Position numbers and translations under genes: made by a program. A model generated the notes under the pieces. That model searched no databases, had not been told where the DNA came from, and saw nothing but the letters and a program-made list of their open reading frames with translations. Source: Hemibagrus wyckioides (Eukaryota > Chordata > Actinopteri > Siluriformes > Bagridae). From it: a DNA stretch of 64,000 bases. The stretch covers positions 7,185,392 through 7,249,391 of the forward strand of contig NC_080734.1 of assembly GCF_019097595.1 (NCBI RefSeq). The letters run 5' to 3'. Shown in pieces: positions 1 through 53,309 of the stretch (positions are counted from its first letter, which is position 1; each line of letters begins with the position of its first letter).

Positions 1-662
1 TGTTAATTGTACACATGTAGGGCTTGAGGTTTCTTTTCAAACGTGATCTCGTATTTTTCACATGATGTCACGTGCTTGAATGCAAAAATGCAGCTTCACA
101 TACTGAATTTTCCACCCACTGTATTATTATTCACAGAATGACATGTCAAACGAAATGTGTGATTTATCTGTAAGGAGCAACTCCAGTCTCGAGACCTTCT
201 CTCTGATTAAAGCAATATGAAACTAATCTACCATATTTAAAGCAATTTCATAGTCTTTTCTGGCAAACTCCATCAGAAGACACGCCGTTCGAGCCACTTA
301 AAGAGTGTGAACACTTTTCAGAGCGAACTTCAAGCCGACACACTTATGATCTGCAGCCGTTGTGGTGTGTGTGAACCTCTGGCCTCAAAACTCACAGCCT
401 TCAAAGCATTAACTGAGAACAAGAGAGGTCACTCCTCCCCAAAATGGCTCTCTGTGCCCCTTTAATCCACTCCCTTTATGCTGGACAGTTTTACACGAGT
501 AAATCACTGTCACGCCATTAAACCCTGTCCTTACATTCCTAAAAGGGAAAAGTATCAGCATTTCCAAGTGAATAGGGATTAGGGCAGACGGCGGCTGCAG
601 ACCGCAGACACGCATGGGAACGGAGCGGGGCCGTAAATCCGCTGCTTATCTGCTTTAGAACA

Positions 663-875
663 CTGCTTCTCAGGCCCGCGGCTTTGAAGAGGCCGTCGTA
701 TATCAGCGAGACACGTGATCTTCACATTACACACCACTAAAAAACAGTGGTGTGAGAAAATCCTGCTGGTTTTACCGTGTCCTTTACACCACGTGCTTAA
801 ATCAGCAACAGAAAATGAGAAACGACTTCGCTCCTGATTCAGGTTTACCTAAAGCAAGCGTTGCGGCAGCACTTT
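663..875 (+). repeat. Dispersed segment B, upstream copy
   Basis: This stretch matches 2617-2850 closely, with shared runs such as aggccgtcgtatatcagcga and cagtggtgtgagaaaatcct and the same ending in agcaagcg, tgcggcagcactttagtcc. One copy is before pex7 exon 1 and the other is inside intron 1, so this is either a local duplication or two insertions of one unnamed element. It has no open frame of note. Confidence 0.75.
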
Positions 876-1737
876 AGTCCTTCAGCTCTCTCACCTTCTC
901 ATCTGTTCACTGTGCTCAAACGGGTCAGCGTCTAAACTTTCATGTGCCATTGCGCTCGTAAAAATCACTAACTCATCGAGTCAGTTGAAACTTCTGTATA
1001 GCTAGCTGCATTGCATTCTGGGACTTTGAGTATAATGTTTGTACCAACATCTCCATTACTATTTCCCATTAATATGATGTTGAACATCACTGGAAAATGG
1101 TGATTGAGAATAGAAACTCGAGCCTTTTTGTTTTTAGGAGCAAAACCTGACTAATATCCCTTATGTCTGAGATTTCATTTTCCCTAATAAACACCATTGT
1201 AACTGCAAGCGTATGACGTCAGAGTGACACAAAACCACTAATTTCTCACAGGAGTAGTAAGGATACAGCATCAACAATCAACAGAATCGTTAAGAAAGTC
1301 GGAAATATTTCAATATAAATATTTGAAATGTGTTTTAGGCTGGAGTTTTCCTTTAAAAATGATCGCTGAAATATTCGCTGAATATTGTAAGAACAATGGC
1401 GCCACACTGTGGAGAATCTACTGTACTACACCTTGTGCGTTACACGTTCGTTAAATGTTGGGTAAATAAGATCAGTTTAAAAGAACTGAAACAAGAGGGG
1501 AACATCTTGCCGCAGCTTTAATCAAGAACTCAAGGCCATTTTCGACTAATTTAAAACACTTCTGTGAATTCTGTGTGCTTCCGCGCTAAGACGTAGACAA
1601 GTGTAACATCCGGGACTTTTTCTTCTTGCGTTATCTTCAGATACTTGGTTGCTATGACGACCGTGAAGCAATAATACTAGTATTAACGGAAGTGTGTGGC
1701 TTGATTAAACGTCTGTGTAAAATCAACCACTGTGGCA

Positions 1738-1780
1738 ATAATAATAATAATAATGATAATAATAATAATAATAATAATAA
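1738..1780. repeat. (TAA)n microsatellite
   Basis: Run of taa/aat triplets with one tga interruption, seen directly. Confidence 0.9.
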
Positions 1781-2260
1781 TTTCATCTGACAGATACAAT
1801 TTCATACAGCCTTAGTTGGGGAAACTATGACAAACTCCTCAGCCAATGAACGTCCTGAATGCTGAGACCGTAACTACCAACAACCAATGACCGCTTGACT
1901 CTCAGGGTGAATCCTAATTTACTCCTTCTTAGCTAGATAGTGCACTACTTAGTCTCTAATTCTATAGTCTACGTAGTGCACATGTGTAGACTACATGAGC
2001 TTTTTGTAACGTACCCCTGTTCTCCTCGGAACCAAAACAAGGAAGTAGAAGGAAACATGTGAAGTAGCGATGTTAGCGTTATACCTTGACTGAAGTCTTA
2101 TTTAAAATACACCAGTTATGTGAAGTAGTATGAGTAGAATTTCATAATTTGTTTAGTATTTATTGGAACCTGGATATTTTGGTATAAATAATGATTGTTT
2201 GCTAGCTAGTAGTGAGCTGATTTGGAAATTCTTTAGCGTTCTTTATATATTTTTAGAGTA

Positions 2261-42346
<40,086 letters not shown>

Positions 42347-42490
42347 AGAGGAGATAACATCCTGTCTGCAGCGAGGCTTCGAGTCGAGAAGTTTGCCACT
42401 GTGCTTTTCCTAAAGGTGGAAGATCCCCCACGTGGGAAATACAGTATGAAACAGATTCTGATGAGTTTTAGAGCATCTTCTTATCAGTGT

Positions 42491-42600
42491 GAACCTGAAA
42501 CCTGGATTAGTCAGTTTGGAAATCTGTGTGTCGCGTGAAGTTTCACCAGAAAGACACTTTACTGGTCCGTATGTAGGTTCAGAGTCCTTGCTGAAGGTTG
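42491..42600 (+). pseudogene. Decayed copy of the slc35d3 C-terminal coding end, in the pex7 3' UTR
   Basis: Frame 42517-42594 aligns without gaps to the last 24 codons of slc35d3 (48275 onward). Shared residues include W, SV, KF, KDTLL, M and a final VQSP, about 15 of 24, with a stop (tag) where slc35d3 has glutamate. At DNA level about 53 of 72 bases match, including an 18-base identity agaaagacactttactgg. The match extends a little both ways (gaacctgaaa upstream, tgaaggtt downstream). It lies 145 bases past the pex7 stop and 2.5 kb before the slc35d3 start. It is not expected to be translated. Confidence 0.75.
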
Positions 42601-42749
42601 ATGCTAAGCTGGGTGAAATTTAGACTCCTAATGACTGAGCCATGATACTGGTGATGATATCATTTAGAAAGTGATTCATACAAATAACAATTAATTTTTA
42701 ATAGGTGAAAAAAATGGTAGATTCTACATTACTTTTATGCAGTGGTCTG

Positions 42750-42755
42750 AATAAA
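42750..42755 (+). terminator. Candidate pex7 polyadenylation signal
   Basis: AATAAA about 400 bases after the stop codon, the first canonical hexamer downstream. Usage not shown. Confidence 0.5.
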
Positions 42756-43312
42756 AATAATTTTATATGGTAAAATATTGACATTTTGTATACGTATACT
42801 AGACTTAATTAAACTGAAATTTAATATGTTTCTATTTTGCGTGTGCCTCAGCAATTTCAAGTCTGGAGCAAGGCAGATATTTCTGCGGTCTGTGTTTGAT
42901 TACAAACTGAACCAAGTAGGTTTACGTCTGTGTTCTAGCCACTGTTTTTACCACAGCTTTTCGGTTAGCAGTTCATAAGTCGTTAAGAGTCGCTAACAGG
43001 AACCGCAGGGTTCTAATTCAGCACTGCTTTTCACTGTGGGGAAAGCTCAAGCTTACAAATAAACGATCAGATCTTGGCTTTGTTTGTTGATCGTAAACGT
43101 ATGTATGACCAGAGCACTTTTTTTTTCTTTTATTGATTTTCTGCTACAACACTGCAAGCGATGGTCCACTATTAGGAAGTTTAACTGGCTCTTTATTCAA
43201 CATGCACAAAGCAAAATTCAAAAGCAGATAACAACCTTTACACATCATTTTGGTGAAATACATTTATAGTTTAGGTATAAATATGTTATAGCAAGAAAAA
43301 AATTTATATATA

Positions 43313-43832
43313 CACCAACCAAGCATAACATTATTTCCACCTGCCTAATATTGTGTTGGTCCCCCTTTTGCTGCCAAAACAGCCCTGACCCATCATGCAC
43401 TGTGTATCCTGACACCTTTCTATCAGAACCAGCAATTATTAACTTAACTTCTATTAACTTCTTCAGCAATTTGAGCAACAGTAGCTCGTCTGTTGGATCA
43501 GAGCACACAGACCAGCCTTCGCTCTTCACGTGCATCAATGAGCCGTGACCGCCCATGCCCCTGTCGCCGGTTCACCACTGTTCCTTCCTTGGACCACTTT
43601 TGATAGATACTGACCACTGCAGACCGGGAACACCCCACAAGTGCTGCAGTTTTGGAGATGCTCTGTGGTCTAGAACTCAAATCCTTACACTTGTCCATTT
43701 TTCCTGCTTCTAACACATCAACTTTGAGGACAAAATGTTCACTTGCCGCCTAATATATCCCACCCACTAACAGGTGCCATGATGAGGAGATCATCAGTGT
43801 TATTCACTTCACCTCTCACCGCCTGATCGGTG
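43313..43832 (-). mobile_element. Short Tc1-derived element, copy D
   Basis: Left end caccaaccaagcataacatt; right end gcctgatcggtg plus TA. The minus strand (43498-43716) keeps an open N-terminal transposase piece with a helix-turn-helix: [20 protein letters not shown] then [15 protein letters not shown]. The rest of the transposase is absent. It lies between pex7 and slc35d3. Confidence 0.87.
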
Positions 43833-45055
43833 TATATATACATATACATACCGGTACATACTTATACCTCAGATGCCTGTACTGACATTATCATAATAAA
43901 AAAAAAAATCATGCGCTCTTTGTTCATTTCTGACAGTCTTAATATCCTGGAAGCATAAATATATTAAGTAATTAATAAATTAATAAATATGTAAATTTAC
44001 AGTTTTTTGTCTCTCTCTGCTGTACAGACTCTTTATCTTCCTAAAACCTCCAAAGGACTAAGGAAAAATGCCCTTTCTCTCCCAGCAGGAGTGTTACATT
44101 GAATGCAAATCACCATGAGTAATACAATAACCATGAGCTCCCTCCTCCGTAAGGATTTGCAGCTCCCATTAAACGTGAAGAGCAGAGTGTAAATATATAT
44201 AAAGCCTAGATGAGTATACATTATTTCTTTTTCTTTTAGTTAATGTCCATCTTTGCCCCATATCTGGCTTAAATTGTGTGTGTTTGGAGTGTGTTCAATG
44301 TTCTTCCTCAGCTTTTTAAGCACACTCAACTTTTCACAAGTGCATATGCTATAAATTCCACATTCAATTCTAGATATGGAAAGTGAGAGATTAATTGTGA
44401 TCACAAATCATTATTTATACTCATTGTCAAGGTTGCATGTAATGAATTTTGCTGTAGAGGTGTGTTAGAAGTAGAAGAACAATCACACACCCTTGTGTGC
44501 CAAAAATATTTTTGCGCGTATATATTAATATTTAAAAGACACTATTCCATTGCAAATTCAATTTAAAAAAAAAAAAAAGGAAAAATAAGTAAGTGAAAGT
44601 AAGATGATTGGCTGCAGTGAGTCTCAGCCTCAATCAGTTCATATCCGGCAGTTATGAAGCCCAGTGGAGCTGCAGGAGGCGCAGTGTGTGGCGCATTGAG
44701 TTTAGAAAAGCACCTCCTGCGCGCGCACTCACACACACACACACACACACTCAGGGGAGGGAGGACAGTTTTTTTTCTCCTCTAAACCCTAACAGTGTGG
44801 ACAGAGTGTAGAATGAGATAACAGGGCTGCAGGAAGCCCCCGAGATTCGTGTCACCGGGACAGTGGGATGAGTGAGTGTGAGTGGATTTGGACTCTGGGT
44901 TTGATGCAGCATTTCGAAGAAACTTCACCTGCCAGGTCTCGTTTCGAGTTTGGCATTTTTAATAACTCCTGTATTGTCGGGCAGGAAGGAGTCTGAAACT
45001 TCCCTCGCGCGGATATTTTCTAAATTTAAAGAAAATCTAATCTAAAAAGCGCACG
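43833..45055. other. slc35d3 upstream region
   Basis: Contains an (AC)n run at 44729-44750. From about 44820 the sequence becomes GC-richer and CpG-bearing, running into the start codon, consistent with promoter and 5' UTR. No obvious TATA box near a defined start site. Confidence 0.45.
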
Positions 45056-45491
45056 ATGGAAGTTTGTAAAGGGAGACTGCTGGGGATCTCTGTGGCGGTC
45101 GCGCACGGCGTTTTCTCCGGATCGCTCAACATCCTGCTGAAGTTCCTCATCACCACGTACCACTTCACGTACCTGACCCTCATCCAGTTCCTGACCAGCT
45201 TCACGGCGGTGATTACGCTGGAGGTCCTGCGACGGACCGGTGTCGTGAACATCCCGCCGCCGAGCGCGCGCCTGGCCCGCGTGTTCGCTGGTGTGTGCGC
45301 GCTCTCCACGCTGCAGTCCACGCTGACGCTGTGGTCACTGCGCGGCCTCAGCCTGCCCATGTACGTGGTGTTTAAGCGCTGCCTGCCGCTCGTCACACTC
45401 GCTGTCGGGGTGTGTGTCCTGCGGGACGGAGCGCCTTCAGTCGGGGTCACCGTTGCGGTGCTTATAACCACCGGCGGAGCGGCTCTCGCGG
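45056..45491 (+). CDS. slc35d3: slc35d3 exon 1
   Basis: 145 codons plus one base. Covers the N-terminal helices through LITTGGAALAG. The ATG is preceded by ttctaaatttaaagaaaatc, with stops in frame nearby. Confidence 0.96.
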
Positions 45492-48350
45492 GTAACATAC
45501 ACACACACACACAGGGCTGATATAGTAAAATGCAGTAGGCTTCCTTCAAATCTCTATCTGTCCTCTTAACTAGTGTTTGTAACACATGAGCACTGACAAA
45601 AGCATCATATCATCATACCTGAAAACATTTCCAGGATACAATCAGGAGTTCTTAAACTTTTGTATCCTTTAACTCTAAAATAAACTCCACAATGCAGATG
45701 TACTTTATGAACACTATTTCACTGAGCACCATAATAACATCCTTATAGATTAGAGCTAAGCTTTCTATTCCTGATACATTAGGTCCAAATTGACACGAAA
45801 TAAATTGAAGAAAACTTGAGAAAAACTGTTAACTATAATTATTACTGTTATTTTTATATCTACAAAATTGATTTACAGACACCTGATGATACATGTGATG
45901 CTCTCCTTAAAGTACACTGGATGATCTGTCATACTGACATATTGATCAGCCAGAAATAGGCTTAATTATTATTCACTATATTCGCAAGTTATTATTTCTC
46001 TCATTTATGCTTAAAAGGACTCTTGAATCACATGAGGTCAGATTGATCCTGTAGATTTTTACAATTAAATGCAAAGCAGTATAGAAAAAAAAACACAATA
46101 CATTGGAAATACCTGATTGTTACAAGCATATTAACTTGTTTCAGTCTTGATCAGTCTTTTATTTTTTATACTGTATATTTCATATATATCGAGTTTACTA
46201 GATACACCTAACTAGCATTTAGTGGCTACAAGGTGAGTTACCTTACCTTAACTTTTAGTGTGGTTGACACTGCAGAAATGTTTAATAGTTAATATGTCAG
46301 AGTTGAATAATGAAAATCCATTAATTTATCCATCCATCCATCCATCCATCCATTCATTTTCAGTAAGCTCTTTATCTTAATCTGGGTGGCTGTGGATCCA
46401 GAGCCCACTGGAACATCATGCGCATCGTATATTATTAATGAATAACATTAGTTTACAAGAGAACACAGTAGAATAACTCTTTTGTTTCAAGCTCATTTGT
46501 CTATCAATGCCAGAATTAATTTAATTTTTTTTTATCTTAAATTGAGGTTTGCATTTCACAAATGAAACACTCACATATCATAACAAATCATAATTTCTGA
46601 AATTAGCACATATAGGTTTTTAGTATATCCATATCTCAAGGTCATAACATATGAGCTTTTAATATATTAATATGTGCATTTGTCAACAAGAAGTTAATTG
46701 CAGGTGGCATGGCAATTAGGTCAATAGACAAATCTATAAAGTGGAATCCCAAGCTGATCTGAGGTCAGTTGTAAACCAGTAATGACTGTTGATTTGGTCT
46801 TGGATGTTTTTTGTGAGCATAATAATGCCACATTTGGATGTCAGTGTTCTGATATTTGATTTGATAACTGGGCTTATAGGTTACCATGGTAACTGCACTA
46901 CCAAATCACATACTACACACATATGCAACTTACACTATGTACTATGTACTCTGCTGTCTAGGAAATATAAGTGGTTTCCCAGGCCATGCTACATGATATC
47001 AAATGCACACAATATACCTTCCTTTAGCAGACTCCCCAGAATCGATGAAAATATTCATTAATAATTATAGTCTATTCAATTCTATTAATGTTTGAGATGT
47101 TGAAAATAAATCACACAATCATTTAAAAGACGGTTGTAAGATGTCTTGTCCACGGCAGTGTTGTCGGCCATCTTGAAAAGGTTTTCTTATCCAGCGACAG
47201 TACCTGGAAGCCCCGCCCCTTTTCTGCTTTGTAAACTGTGTGCACTGAGTTCATAAAGTTTTGGTTAAATAAGTGCATCATCCAGGTGCTTGAAGTGCAC
47301 TTCTTCTTGCTGGAATATTCAATGTGAACATACTACTCACTATTTATACTACAAAATGGCATAGAATAGCGTATAAGTACATGCTACAAGGTAAGTGTAC
47401 CAAGACTTTGTAGGTGCTCAATTACTTCCATTATTTAGCTCTCTGTCTCAAAAGGGTACTACCATAGGACTAGAGATAAATAGATATTATTTTGGTATTG
47501 ACTTTGGTGTTTTCTTTTTTGGTTGATTGGTGCAGGTGCAGGAGACCTCACAGGCGACCCCTTTGGCTATGTGACAGGCATTTTAGCTGTCATTATCCAC
47601 GCCTCATACCTGGTACTCATCCAGAAGACGAGTGTGGACAGCGAGTACGGCCCGCTGACTGCTCAATATACTATCGCCTTGGTGGCCTCGCCCGTGCTGC
47701 TTGTCTGCTCCCTCGTGAGCATGGACGCCATCGACATGTGGACCTACGAGGGCTGGAATAATCCGTTCATCACGGGAATCTTCTGCGTCTGTGTCGTGAT
47801 TGGCTGCGCTATGAACTTCACCACGCTACACTGCACGTACATTAACTCGGCAGTGACCACCAGCTTTGTGGGGGTGGTAAAGAGCATCGCTACCATCACT
47901 GTGGGCATGCTGGCCTTCAGCGACGTCGAGCCCACCAACCTGTTCATAGCCGGCGTGGTGGTGAACACGGTCGGCTCCATCACATACTGCATAGTGAAGT
48001 ACTACGAGACCAAGAAGAAGCTCAGCTACCAGGACATGGACAAGGCCGTGAAAGACGAGGAACCACCCGGAGAGCCGTATGTGGAACCTCCTCCCAAACC
48101 TGATGGAGATGTGGAGAGTTTTCCGAATGGCAGCCTGACTGAATCGTTGGAGGACAGTGGCCTGGGTCATGTGTGTGACAATAAAGTTGCAGAGTCTATA
48201 GAATTACAAACATCAGCACTGGCACCAGAGAGCGAACCTGAAAACCAGAATTTAAGTAACAATTTTGTGGGCGTGTGGAGATCAGTGCGCACCTTAAAGT
48301 TCCTTAAGAAAGACACTTTACTGGACAACATGGAGGTGCAAAGTCCTTGA
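45056..48350 (+). CDS. slc35d3: slc35d3, SLC35-family membrane transporter (2 exons)
   Basis: Exons 45056-45491 and 47536-48350 join in phase 1 (gcgg|gtaaca ... gcag|gtgcag), giving 416 aa, the same length I recall for human SLC35D3. The two-exon layout also matches. Family knowledge: nucleotide-sugar-transporter fold with about ten membrane helices, in ER and endosomal membranes. In mammals it affects platelet dense granules and dopamine D1 receptor trafficking, and its substrate is debated. Diagnostic stretches: ISVAVAHGVFSGSLNILLKF, LRGLSLPMYVVFKRCLPLVT, AGAGDLTGDPFGYVTGILAV, NFTTLHCTYINSAVTTSFVG and VVKSIATITVGMLAFSDVEP. The cytosolic tail after YETKKK is acidic and divergent, but its end (VWRSVRTLKFLKKDTLLDN) parallels human VWRLVRGTRYMKKDYLIEN. 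Exon 1 is GC-rich compared with its surroundings. Confidence 0.97.
45492..47535. other. slc35d3 intron 1
   Basis: 2.0 kb, AT-rich. Contains a (CCAT)n run at 46329-46355 followed by a LINE-tail-like stretch (ctttatcttaatctgggtgg). No other feature seen. Confidence 0.6.
47536..48350 (+). CDS. slc35d3: slc35d3 exon 2
   Basis: 271 codons including the stop. Holds the C-terminal helices and the long cytosolic tail. The last codons are VQSP then tga. Confidence 0.97.
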
Positions 48351-51300
48351 TGAAGGTTAAAAGATATGCATGCTGTTAAAAGATGAAGTTAAAAGATTCT
48401 CACAGACTGACCTTGTGAGCAAGAGGAATGTTGCCTTTTATTACTCACTCTCTTAAACCTGGATTTATGGAAAGCTAGTATTTTTTTTAAAGAAAAAAAC
48501 ACATTATGATTTGTTTGTATGTGGGCAGAAATCATCATGGTTTTAAGAATGGGAGTTTCACGATGATCAGTTATTTCAGTGTCTTATAAGGCATTAAAGT
48601 CTTCAAAAAATGAAGTTCACACAGTTTTATGTATGGTTTACCTAAGATGGTTTAAATTAGATGTAGTTGATCAGCCAGGATGTGTTTGGTGTGTGAAGTT
48701 TTTTTTTTTTTTTTAAGTTTTGGCAAATGTACCTAAGAAGCAATGGCTAAAATAGGTGACTTCCTGTAATCTATAAACATGAACAATCTGCACAATGTAA
48801 CTGAAAGCGGTTACAGGAAGGCGGCCATCTTGGAAAACCGCAAATCACTGAACACGGTTTAGGAACACTTTTAGAAAGCGTAATTCAACTAATACTTTAC
48901 AGTTTACTGAAACCTTAATAGTCATAGATTTTCTAAACAGTGCAGTAGTTGTATATTCCAGACCAGACATATTCAAACTTTTTCCCCTTCTCATTTTCCC
49001 CATGATCACCATCTTACAATCACAAACATAATAATAAAATTGTAGGATATACACTAAAAACAGGCCATTTTGACCATTTTTGACCAAAAGATTTAAACAT
49101 TATTGATTTAAAAGTGGGCACTGCATCAGTGCATCCAGGCCAAAGACATTATAAGGAGAAGAAGGCGGGGCTTTCAGAGAGAATCAGATATTGTCAACAC
49201 CTCTAAGGCTGAATTTATGTTATGAAGGGTTCATAACACCTCTACTTCTGTTTTTATTCTCGTTTGGTGTTTGGCATATTTTCCAACTTACTCTAATGTT
49301 AAAATGTGGTCAGCAGGTATAGTATAGTGTTTTAAATGATTTTATTTATTTCAATTTTGGGGGGTATTTTCCATCTCACCCTCTGTTCTAGACACATTTT
49401 TGAAACTTTTCATATTTTGTTAGATTTTTCTTCATTTGATAAAGCAATATCTTATTGATAGAAATTGATAAAATGCTATTTTCACATTTCCAGTAATGCA
49501 ATAATGAATTGTTTTGATTTCTAAATCAGACATAAAAATGAAAACATTATTTTAATACAGAGCAGAGATCTAATTAATATGACTTATAATGATAATAGTA
49601 ATACAAATATTTTTTTTTTCTTTGGTTATGTCAACCAAGAATTGTTTATTTTTGCTTTGGCATCATTTCAGGATCCCAAAATCCGAATGAGGAATTGAAG
49701 CAGAAAGTAATGCAGATGATTATATAGTTCTATGTTGAACCTATATTTGTAAATACATTCTGTTTTTTAACAAAATCATTTAAAAAAAACAGTTATATAT
49801 TTGTGACAGTAAAGATCAGACATGGATTTGTTGAAAAGAAGTTATATAGGGTTTACAGTGTTTGTTAGGAACAGTAGAATTATACTGTCACTTCACGCCA
49901 AATGTTCCTGGGATTGACTCCGGATCAGGAAAAGGTTCTCACTAAACATGGAAATCAACCTTCACACATCAAATGCATCACAGGTCTTGGCTCACTGATT
50001 ACATTTAAAGGGTGTAGATGTGTAAATGTACTGAATTTCTTTGTTAAATTTTTAGTTTTTCCTCAAACCATTATTTTAATGAGAGAAACAATCAGATCTT
50101 ATGAATCTAATTTCTTATCTAGTTTATTTTTAACATTTGTTTTTGTTGTTGTTGTATTTCCTGCACGCATCATCCGTCCCGGTCTGGGTTGTGTTCGAGC
50201 TGAGAAAATGCGAAAAGAAGCGATGATCATTATTTGCATGTGTTGTGTAACAGTAATGTTAAACAAGTTTTATATGGAACACTTGAAATGCTCGTGTTAT
50301 CGTTAACGATCGAGTGTTTATCGGAGATCCCTGCCGGCTGTCCTGCTCATGCTGTCATTGACGAATAGTTCTGATTTACGCACAGATGACTCTGATACGG
50401 GTCACTGAACTTGAAAACAATCTGGATTGACTCTAAAAGATCCGCTTGGGGGCAAGAAGACATCCCCTTATCCTTAATGTTGAAGTCAGCATCATTAGAG
50501 AATGAATTACCTCAGTCCATGTAGTTGAGGGGGGTCCGAGTCGAGACACGCCGGGATGCGACCACCTCCTGGGACCGTGAGCACTGCGATTCTTTTACTA
50601 TCTCTGACTCATACGAGTATGTTCTGTGTAAAGGGATGTCTTTGTGATTAAAGGAGCGCATATATGAATGTGAAAGCTTCCCAGACTTTTTTAACACTTG
50701 ACGGACCACAGATGGTTTTATTCATTTCCTTTTAAAATACAGCATAATTAATGAATTTTGAATTTTTGGTGTAGTTCCTTGGATAACAAGGGTTGAGGTT
50801 TAAAAATGTACACAAGCACAAGGGGTACAGTTTTCCTCTTATCTAAGACTCATATGCAGAGTGAATGTTGATCTTCTCGGTGCACTCACAAGTGATTATA
50901 AGACAACAAACCAAACACAGAAGGGCGAAGAAGTAAGTAGTGGATGCTCAGTGTTTATCGTTCTGGATTAACAGAATAATCCAGCAATTTTCAGCTTCAT
51001 CTGAATGCACTATAGCTGTATGTATGAGTAATTACCACAGAAAATAATTTCAATAGTTCCTAGTCCTGAGAAAATGAATCATATTCAAAACTCACTTATA
51101 ACTGAAGTCTAAGGGCAAGGGCTGAACTGAGTCAGTAAAAGAAAATGATTGCATTATCATTACCTTTTGTATCATTTCCCCTAAACATGATGAATATGTG
51201 GTTATGTGCTACAAGTGTTACTGCTTGTTTGGAGTTTCCTTTGTCTCCAGTTTCCTCCCAACTCTCAAAAACATGCTAGTGCTGCATGAAGTGGACTGGC

Positions 51301-52930
51301 TACTTTATATTGGTTATATGTGTGTGAATGTGTGTGCATGATGCCCTGCAACATGAGACTGAGATCTCATGTTCCTGCTTCACATCCGGTGTTCCTGGGA
51401 TTCAGGATAAGCTCCCATATAGAGTGACCCTGATTAGGATAAAGCAATTTCTTCAAAGGTATATGGAAATTAAGCCCTACTACTATAAAAATTTGTCCTC
51501 AGAAATGGGACTACTTCGTCCTCACGTAATTTGCAGTTATGTGTTACTAACACTAACAGCAGTTATGTTTCTGGGAAAGTAAATAATAACTTTTTGATCG
51601 TGTTGGAAACCATCTCTTACTTCTTTACTTCTTTACTTCTTTACTACTTACCTTCCTTATCTCCTTCTTCCACTGTTCCTTATAGAGTATAGATTTCAAT
51701 TTGCATAATTTAGTAGCATATTTTTAGTGTTGAATCCAAAAACGAGACTTAATTTGTAAATGAATTTCGACTGAATGGAATTTCATTGCACAGTATTATG
51801 ATACAATTTTTACTAATCAACAATAAGCTAGACACAATAAACAGAGATTCGGTTGAATAAACATTGAGCCTTTTTTCTTTCCAAGAAATTGCTGTTTATT
51901 AATAAAGTATTTTATTAATAACGGAATAATGACTAGACCTTTAATTGGGGTTGTTAACTTTCCACTGCTCAGATTTGATGCTTTGACTTGATTCCATTTA
52001 ACTTGTAATAAACTTACTTTTGGATAAATTAGTGACTGGAAGGCCAAATGAGGTATAATCTAAAGTTGTCAGTATAAATAAACTCCTGTAGAGAGGAGAA
52101 CGGAGAGACGTGTTTAACTCTGTGGGAGATGATCTAGAGGAGCTTGTGAATCCCCACAGAGAGTGTGTTTAAAAAAAATTCTTCACAAAGTGTAAAGTAT
52201 GTCTTTTCTCACAAAGCACTACAGTTTCCTGGCTTTTCATAGAAAAGAAAATGCGAATCTAATCTTCTTCAAAGTTTCATCATTGTGCTATATCTACACA
52301 ACAAAATGTTCTCCTGCATAACCAGAAGTTTGAAACCATCACCACAGGTTTCGTCTTCACTTTCCCTGTTTAACTCTAGTGCCATGTACGGTTAGACCAG
52401 GTTAAGAGCACCATATGATGCATTAAAGTTCTGCCTCCACGCATGATATGAGTGGATCATTTAGCAGAAACTGAGTGACAAAGGCCCTAAAAGGCAAACT
52501 CATGAAAAGTTAATGAAATGAAAAGTCAGAGTAACAAAAGAGAGGCAAAAAAAACGACCCTAGTTTCCAAGGAGCATTGCATATAGCCAGCAGTTTAGCA
52601 TCACACGCTAGACTCAAAAGACATCAGCTGACCTACATACATACATAATACTGTAGGTACATATACAGTTAAATGAAAGAGCAGAATAAAGTAGTGTAAT
52701 CTACACTGCAGGACACCAAATGTTTAGAAATATCACTGGATAAATCAGTCATGGTCAGTAAGCTCATGTAAAGAAGAAAACAAAGTTAATGCAGAGAGAT
52801 GATGTTCAAAATGTCAAAGTTTCCAAATAGAGACAAATGTCATATCAAGTGTATGGTTTGGGATTCTTTGTATGTGCATGTATCTGACTCTTTCTATCTG
52901 CATATCATACGTGTGGTATTTTTAGAAAAT
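48351..52930. other. slc35d3 3' flank and intergenic DNA
   Basis: The slc35d3 3' UTR runs into this stretch. One possible poly(A) signal is AATAAA at 49033-49038. 51210-51440 looks like a LINE tail in reverse (cagtttcctcccaactctca). No further gene, exon or RNA is supported. Confidence 0.45.
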
Positions 52931-52934
52931 TTCG

Positions 52935-53155
52935 AACATTTTTAGTTCATCCCAAAAGTGTTCAGTGGGGTTGAGGTTAGAGTCAGGGCTCTATGCAGGA
53001 CAAGCAGGTTCTTCCACTCCAGCTTTGGCCAACTATGTCTTCATGGAGTTCGCTTTGGGCACAGGGGCATTGTCATGCTGGAGCAGGTTTGGGCATCTTA
53101 GCTCGAAATTGTAATGCTACAGTATACTAAGACATTGCATAAAAAATGTGCCTTA
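52935..53155 (-). mobile_element. Tc1-like relic
   Basis: Antisense phrases catcccaaaagtgttcagtg, ggcattgtcatgctggagca and ctacagtatactaagacatt mirror the transposase region around the second catalytic aspartate and QDIL. No terminal repeats remain. Confidence 0.6.
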
Positions 53156-53309
53156 AGCAAATTGTTGGGGAAGGAACACAAAAAATATCACAAATTTACA
53201 TAAAATATTGCAAACATTTACCCGGTTTAAAAAACAACAACAACAACACAGCAATGAAGGTGAAGCTGAACTGAAGGCGTTGGCTTTTATTGATGATATA
53301 ATTCAATTG

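Larger units (their letters stand above)
1..2260. other. Region upstream of pex7, no gene recognised
   Basis: No coding exon can be supported here. It holds one copy (663-875) of a segment that recurs inside pex7 intron 1, a (TAA)n run near 1738-1780, and a palindrome-like stretch at about 1935-1995 built from tagtgcactac and gtagtgcac halves, which resembles short inverted-repeat elements common in fish. The pex7 promoter and 5' UTR must lie in the last few hundred bases, but I see no clear TATA box. An in-frame stop (tag, 2234-2236) lies just upstream of the pex7 start codon. Confidence 0.5.

Noticed and set aside
45037..45585. 182-codon minus-strand frame opposite slc35d3 exon 1
   Set aside because: Shadow in a GC-rich exon; the plus strand is clearly the conserved transporter.
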